This document shows positions 7,519 to 11,162 of a DNA stretch of 11,162 nucleotides, in pieces (position 1 is the first letter of the stretch; every line of letters begins with the position of its first letter). The position numbers and the translations under genes were made by a program. The notes beneath the pieces are model-generated. The model was not told the DNA's origin. It saw only the letters and a program-made list of their open reading frames with translations, and did no database searches. Location: positions 1 to 11,162 of the forward strand of contig CAMPET010000675.1 in NCBI GenBank assembly GCA_946803715.1, read 5' to 3'. The stretch comes from Beroe ovata. Lineage: Eukaryota > Ctenophora > Nuda > Beroida > Beroidae.

Positions 7519-7756
7519 AAATTCAAATAGGTTAAAATTTGGTTAGTCAGTGCAACTCTCGTATTTGGAGCTGTTGGAGGTGCTGTCGTTGGTGTTGTTG
7601 CTCGATGATGAAGCTTCCATTTTCTCAGGCTGTGTCTTCACATTGACTCGGCTGAGTATGGAGGGGAGTGGCAGATGACATCTTTGAAAGTGTAGATTTC
7701 TTCGGAAATGCACAAAGCCACACCCCAAGCATACAAAGTGTCCAGGTGTGAAATAG
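7519..7756 (-). pseudogene. Second tandem copy of the zinc-finger/Ser-rich terminus, finger broken
   Basis: This segment repeats 7757-7994 with a constant offset of 238 bp, including the A/T-rich bases after the stop codon. It encodes FVCLGCGFVHFRRNLHFQRC and a Ser/Asn-rich tail ending YESCTD, then TAA at 7543-7545. The third zinc ligand is changed from Cys (TGT, 7925-7927 in the intact copy) to Phe (TTT, 7687-7689), so a normal zinc site is not possible. There is no AG acceptor in front of the copy, and it is out of frame with the first (238 is not a multiple of three) and follows its stop codon. It is therefore most likely a relic in the 3' UTR or next intron. An alternative-exon role cannot be excluded. 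Confidence 0.7.
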
Positions 7757-7780
7757 CAAATTAAAATGAATAAAAATTTT

Positions 7781-8680
7781 TTAGTGAGTACAACTCTCGT
7801 ATTCCGAGCTGTCCGAGGTGCTGTTGGTGGTGCTGTTGCTCGATGAGGAAACCTCCATCCTCTCCGTCTGTGTCTTCGTATTGACTCTGCTGAGTCTGGA
7901 GGGGTTCGGCAGGTGACATCTCTGACATTGTAAATTTCTACGAAAATTTACAAAGCCACACCCCAAGCATACAGAGTCTCCGGGTGCGAAACAGCGTCCT
8001 GCTGGTTCCATGACTGTTCTGGGTCTGTACCCAGTGCAGCCCCGCCAGGCGGTTAATTTTCTGCCCCTGTAGTTGCCCCTCATCTTTCCGTGGTGTGTGT
8101 AGGGTGTCTCTTGATATTGCCACGGGCATGTTGGCTCATCGCTCCTTTGAACGCTGCCCCTGTCTTCTCTTTTGTGTTTCCTTTCCACTTTTTTCGTCCC
8201 CGTGTCCCTGTCTTCTACTTTTTGCCCTTCTGGGCACATGGTTGCCGTCTCAATTGGGTCCTGGTCCTCCTTTTCGTCTTCATGTTTAACAATGTCCGAC
8301 TCACTCCCTGGCATGGTAGTGATTTGGCTGGTCCAGACTATCAATAGGTAAATCCCGAGAAACATCTTGAGCAAGCTGCTTAATTACCACTGTCCCCCCT
8401 TTTTATAATTCCGTCTTCCCCTTTCCCAACATGTTTGGATAACGTAAATTTTAGTAATGCACAGGTGATCTTGACACCCTACCTGATCTGATGGTCACCA
8501 CGTGTTCTTCCTCGTGAGTTCCTTGTCCCGACTCATGTGCAGGCTCACTGTTTTCGGAGTCGTTAGCCCTTTCCAAATCAACTGTAGTCAAACTATCCTG
8601 CCTGTGTGACCCCTTATCTGTATCATCATCATGATCATATCCCCTATTTTCACTTTCAAAGCTTATTTCCTGGTCATCCC
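7781..8680 (-). CDS. Acidic protein with C-terminal RanBP2-type zinc finger (partial, two exons)
   Basis: Exon 8483-8680 (acceptor GAACATCAG, donor G|GTAGGG) encodes 65 residues rich in Asp/Glu/His/Ser, with DHDDDTDKG and EPAHESGQGTHEEEHVV. It joins in phase across a 145-bp intron (acceptor TATTGATAG) to exon 7781-8337, 184 residues and stop TAA. This begins VWTSQITTMPGSESD, continues highly charged (KKVERKHKRED), and ends with a C-x2-C-x10-C-x2-C finger (CLGCGFVNFRRNLQCQRC, 7916-7969), then a Ser/Thr/Asn-rich tail ending in YESCTH. The spacing and the central N-F fit RanBP2-type (ZRANB2-like) fingers, many of which bind single-stranded RNA or ubiquitin; the usual Trp before the first Cys is absent. 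Upstream exon(s) with the start codon are not resolved, and no AATAAA follows the stop. Nuclear or RNA-binding role is inference. Confidence 0.72.
7916..7969 (-). other. RanBP2-type zinc-finger core
   Basis: The four cysteine codons are at 7967-7969, 7958-7960, 7925-7927 and 7916-7918, giving C-x2-C-x10-C-x2-C. The GFVNF-R segment between the pairs is typical of the family. It marks the intact copy; the copy 238 bp downstream has only three of the four cysteines. Confidence 0.75.
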
Positions 8681-8886
8681 CTGATGTTCAAATAACTATA
8701 TTGAAACAATAAACTGTAAACCACTCGTAATAAATTCATTGCCCTAATTTTTTTGAAAATTCTTATCTTTGTCTCTTTTTCGGTAAAACAGACATGAATC
8801 GACATTTTTAGGCGCTGATTCCGAATCACCCCATGTGATGTAGGGTAATAATGCATGCCTGGCGAGTTATGGGCGAAAAACTGATT
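8681..8886. other. Probable 5' region of the zinc-finger gene, exon unresolved
   Basis: Exon 8483-8680 needs an upstream exon ending in phase 1. The 61-codon minus-strand frame at 8674-8856 starts with ATG, but I find no phase-1 donor in it, so I do not call it the first exon. With the E-box palindrome at 8887-8900 just behind, the start of transcription may lie here. Confidence 0.3.
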
Positions 8887-8900
8887 TGGTCACGTGACCA
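8887..8900. promoter_or_regulatory. 14-bp E-box palindrome TGGTCACGTGACCA
   Basis: This perfect palindrome contains GTCACGTGAC, the same extended E-box seen twice in the cluster at 2201-2230. It lies about 200 bp upstream (minus-strand sense) of the first resolved exon of the zinc-finger gene, a plausible promoter position. Binding by a bHLH-ZIP factor is inferred from the motif only. Confidence 0.45.
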
Positions 8901-8934
8901 GACATTTTCCCACATAATCCTGTTTAAACCCTCG

Positions 8935-9008
8935 AGTTAGGGTTTGGGCCAGGGTTAGGGTTAGGGTTAGGGTCTGGAAGTATCCTGTGGGTTAGGGTAA
9001 GGGTTAGG
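8935..9008. repeat. Short telomere-like array (TTAGGG)n
   Basis: About 75 bp contain TTAGGG units with interruptions (GAGTTAGGGTTTGGGCC, a clean run of three to four units near 8957-8972, then GTTAGGGTAAGGG). The G-rich strand is plus, as in the larger array at 4199-4575. Confidence 0.85.
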
Positions 9009-9282
9009 ATTTCACCACCTAATAAGTTTATTGGCCAATTAAAGTAATCAATAAAAGTTTCAAAGTCGACAATTTTGTTCATTTATTACCCCTGATTAGT
9101 TAATGGGCCAATTAACCTAAGAATGGTAGACGCCTCTTTTTGAAGGGAATGCTACTAAAATACATCTAGACATGATCGAAACGGAAAATGAAAGCCGAAT
9201 ACCTGTTCGTGCACTAAACCTTAGTCAATTAGGTAATACACATATCTGCCACGAAAATGAGTGATATTATAGTCAAGAATGA
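9009..9282. other. AT-rich spacer, nothing recognised
   Basis: No open frame or repeat of note. GGCCAATTAA occurs twice (near 9031 and 9107), which may be chance in this AT-rich stretch. Confidence 0.5.
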
Positions 9283-9900
9283 TTTAAATTGCTTGGGTTA
9301 AGCAGCCACTTAGAAGTTCTCCTAAAATAATGTGAAATGAACTTAGTTTCTCGCCCGTCCAGGAATGAAACCCTAATCAGTTAGTTATTGCCATTGGCTC
9401 TATCTTAAGAAACAGGCAGATACACGCCTAACATCAAGAACTTGAGCTTGCAACTTGTGGAACTTCCAGAAAGCAAGGTTCCTTCATCAAATCATAGGAT
9501 CTGATGAAATCATGGGTAGTGAAGTTGCCCTGAATTAAATCTTAACTGTGGTTTAACCCTACATAGAGTCCTTGTACTCCCGGTGTATTATAACCTACAT
9601 GCATGTTAAAAACCTCATTAGCGTATCTCCCGACCTAGAGACCTGTTTTGCTGCTGCCGACATACAGTCCCCTGACCTAGAGTCTACCCTGTGGAAATCT
9701 CCCGATCTACAGTCCACTGACCTATAGTCCACCGACCTGCAGTCCGCCGACCTACAGTCCCACCACCTACAGTCCTATACCCATATCGGAAGTGAGTTCT
9801 TGCAAGGAAATGGCACCGCCACAGACGAGCGAAGAACTAAGTTCACATCACATTATTTTAGGAGAACTATTAAGTGGCTGCTAAAGCCAAACAATTTCAA
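9283..9900. mobile_element. Non-autonomous inverted-repeat element (MITE-like), ~618 bp
   Basis: The first ~75 bases (9283-9357) match the reverse complement of the last ~79 (9822-9900). Shared blocks include GCAGCCACTTA, AGTTCTCCTAAAATAATGTGA and GAACTTAGTT. No transposase frame lies between the arms; the interior holds the 15-bp tandem array at 9656-9775. I cannot see an unambiguous target-site duplication, so the superfamily is not assigned. Size and architecture suit a MITE mobilised in trans. Confidence 0.7.
9629..9775. repeat. 15-bp minisatellite, eight contiguous units plus one outlier
   Basis: Eight 15-base units run without gaps from 9656 to 9775 around the consensus rCCGACCTACAGTCC; the unit at 9686-9700 is the most diverged. 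A ninth unit (9629-9643) is set off by 12 bp. The period is a multiple of three, and on the plus strand the frame reads as a five-residue repeat of the type ADLQS/TDLQS, interrupted by one TAG. It sits inside the inverted-repeat element 9283-9900. Confidence 0.85.
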
Positions 9901-10047
9901 TTGTTTTTGACAATAATACAGCTGATACTTTTTTTATAACATTAACATAAATTAAGCCACATGGTTTTAGCTTGTTGCTGTGTTTTGAACTGGTCTCAGT
10001 TTCGAACTGGTTTCATTACAGTTACTCATAATACTTAAGTGCATTAT

Positions 10048-10429
10048 GGCGCAGGGGGTCATCCTGAAAAAAACTGCTTGACCCTCCTGCATCGCACATG
10101 GATCACGAGGTTCATCTCAGAATACCACTACTTGCAGTGACATAGCCATTGCATGCTGCATAGCCTGAGAAAGATTTGTGTGCGCCATCATATTTACACC
10201 AGGGTATGCATCAAGTATTCCTGACTATGCCAATCAAAGGAAAAGGTGCTTTAAGTATAATATGGGAACTTTTGGGTATACAAGTACAAAATCAATGACA
10301 GAACGTTATCTTGCTGTGCAACATGCAAAGTGGTTCTCAGNCAAGTAGCGTTTTTCCGAGATGAACCTCGTGATCCATGTGCGGTGCAGGAGGGTCAAGC
10401 AGTGTTTTACAGGATGACCCTCCTGCACC
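10048..10429. mobile_element. Foldback-type element with ~74-bp inverted arms, 382 bp
   Basis: Arm 10048-10120 and the reverse complement of 10356-10429 differ by only a handful of bases and one indel, from GGYGCAGG at the tip to GAGGTTCATCTC at the inner end. Each arm is itself a hairpin: in the right arm, 10383-10397 and 10415-10429 are perfect 15-bp complements around a 17-nt loop. The 235-bp interior has no clear gene and one ambiguous base (10341). No convincing target-site duplication is visible. It abuts the broken Harbinger transposase that starts about 50 bp to its right. Confidence 0.75.
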
Positions 10430-10479
10430 AATTCAGCCGTGTAATCTGATAATTTCACCCATAATATACTATGTAACCG

Positions 10480-10912
10480 TCAGGAGGGATACTAACATAC
10501 ACTGTCACTACAGCCGGGCAATGTTCATGATGCCCGTATTTGGAGGAACTCTGCATCATTTCACTTGCTGTCAACTGGTATTAGTGGCAATAGTCTGGTT
10601 ATAAGCGACAGCGCATATCCCATAAGTCACCTTTTAATGAACTCTTTCTCCTAGAGTGAAGCTGCAGCAGATCCAGCAAAAGAGAATTTCAATGAATCGC
10701 TAAGGATATGCGTACAATAAAGCACACCTTCGGCCAATTGAAGAGCTGCTTCAAATGTTGAGAATGCTTCAAATGTTGAGAGTACCTGTGTTTTTATAGA
10801 AACAGTGCCAAAAATAATTATGGCATGTTGTATACTACATAACGTCGGGAAGCATCTAGGAGATGGGTGGGAGGATGATGGGAATGATCAGGATCCGCGG
10901 GTTCAAGCCTGA
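10480..10912 (+). pseudogene. PIF/Harbinger (HARBI1-like) transposase remnant
   Basis: The translation follows the DDE_Tnp_4 domain of Harbinger transposases in order. It has an eroded strand (RRDTNIHCHYS, 10480-10510), PGNVHDARIWRNSASFHLL from 10514, SLVISDSAYPISHLLM (containing the family's D-AYP motif), DPAKENFNESLRICV from 10670, HTFGQLKSCFKC from 10723, and ETVPKIIMACCILHN with a downstream acidic GWEDDGND. Breaks: a frameshift at about 10512, TAG at 10652-10654, TAA at 10718 with a frameshift, TGA at 10759 and an 18-bp tandem duplication (10747-10782), then TGA at 10910. The N-terminal helix-turn-helix and first catalytic Asp region are missing or replaced by the foldback element on the left. 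Family assignment is strong; the gene is dead as written. Confidence 0.85.
10747..10782 (+). repeat. 18-bp tandem duplication inside the transposase remnant
   Basis: TGCTTCAAATGTTGAGAA at 10747-10764 is followed directly by a copy differing at the last base (10765-10782). It duplicates the codons after the FGQLKS motif and is not expected in intact relatives, so it probably arose after the element lost function. Confidence 0.75.
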
Positions 10913-11162
10913 ACACAGGGAATGATAGGTGTTCAACCATCTGTTCAATTTTGTCAACGTCTTCTCGAGATTCACAAATTGGAAGATAGTCCGCTATAAG
11001 TTTGTAGGTTAGTCTTTTTAGCACATGCCTTGGGAGAAATACAGGCATCATGCAAAAGTTCGAAATGAGCTTATTATGGTTATGCGTCATTATGGTTATG
11101 CGTGATTAAAACATTATTACTTCTAACGGCAAGGGAGATTCAAACGCGTTTTTTTTAAATCG
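10913..11162. other. Region right of the transposase remnant, with 16-bp direct repeat
   Basis: No further transposase motif is recognised. ATTATGGTTATGCGTC (11073-11088) is repeated in tandem at 11089-11104 with one change at the last base. A 90-codon minus-strand frame (10818-11090) crosses here but is antisense to transposase sequence in its last third; see rejected items. Confidence 0.5.

Noticed and set aside
8090-8347. Plus-strand ORF rich in Phe/Leu/Cys
   Set aside because: It is the complement of the charged, Glu/Lys-rich zinc-finger exon.
9629-9775. Repeat array considered as CRISPR
   Set aside because: The units are 15 bp and contiguous with no spacers, in a eukaryotic context, so it is a minisatellite.
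9629-9775. Functional pentapeptide-repeat protein
   Set aside because: The frame has an in-frame TAG, a diverged unit and no start or splice context. The resemblance follows from a 15-bp period.
10514-10654. Intron calls around CACTACAG (10513) and CTGTCAACTG|GTATTA (10576)
   Set aside because: Reading straight through gives continuous Harbinger motifs on both sides of the supposed donor, so these are coding bases with frameshifts and stops.
10818-11090. 90-codon minus-strand ORF (HVLKRLTYKLIADYLP...)
   Set aside because: Its last third is antisense to the ACCILHN...GWEDDGND part of the Harbinger remnant, and I know no family for the rest. A separate small gene is possible but not supported.

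Overview
The window looks like animal genomic DNA, not bacterial. Coding sequence is split by short introns (mostly about 75-160 bp) with clear GTAAGT/GTGAGT donors and pyrimidine-rich ..CAG/..TAG acceptors. TTAGGG-type telomere-like arrays sit inside the sequence, and two eukaryotic DNA-transposon families (hAT and PIF/Harbinger) are present as decayed copies. AT-rich spacers, compact introns and TTAGGG repeats would suit a compact invertebrate genome such as a sponge, but that placement is a guess. Two ambiguous bases (2086 and 10341) suggest a draft assembly.

Layout. 1-1700: AT-rich sequence with no gene I can support, apart from an 18-bp palindrome around an E-box. 1700-2510: a doubtful minus-strand ORF, a CG-rich hairpin, three TCACGTGA palindromes spaced exactly 11 bp apart, and a protein-like open frame without an early ATG. 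2490-3550: a broken hAT transposase (DUF659 region, minus strand) with an intact-looking intron and a perfect 25-bp foldback at its 3' end. 3578-4178: one or two exons of an unrecognised minus-strand gene, preceded by a ~380-bp array of degenerate telomeric repeats (4199-4575).

4806-8680 is the gene-rich part, all on the minus strand. The first gene in transcription order encodes an acidic protein with a C-terminal RanBP2-type zinc finger (exons 8483-8680 and 7781-8337). Its zinc-finger/Ser-rich end is repeated 238 bp downstream in a copy that has lost one zinc cysteine. Next comes a multi-exon gene of unknown function: five exons from 7108 to 6107 join in phase, three more can be added upstream (to 7507), and a further three-exon block (5620-4806) is probably its 3' end. 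One junction (6106 to 5620) does not close in frame, and a competing short last exon exists at 5962-6002.

8887-9010 holds a 14-bp E-box palindrome next to a second telomere-like array. 9283-9900 is a non-autonomous inverted-repeat element carrying eight 15-bp tandem repeats. 10048-10429 is a foldback element whose arms are themselves hairpins. 10480-10912 is a broken PIF/Harbinger (HARBI1-like, DDE_Tnp_4) transposase on the plus strand.

No defence, CRISPR, tRNA or rRNA system is visible. The least explained biology is the unknown multi-exon gene and its tandem-duplicated zinc-finger neighbour. All exon models were made by eye from splice signals and phase, without transcripts or homology searches.
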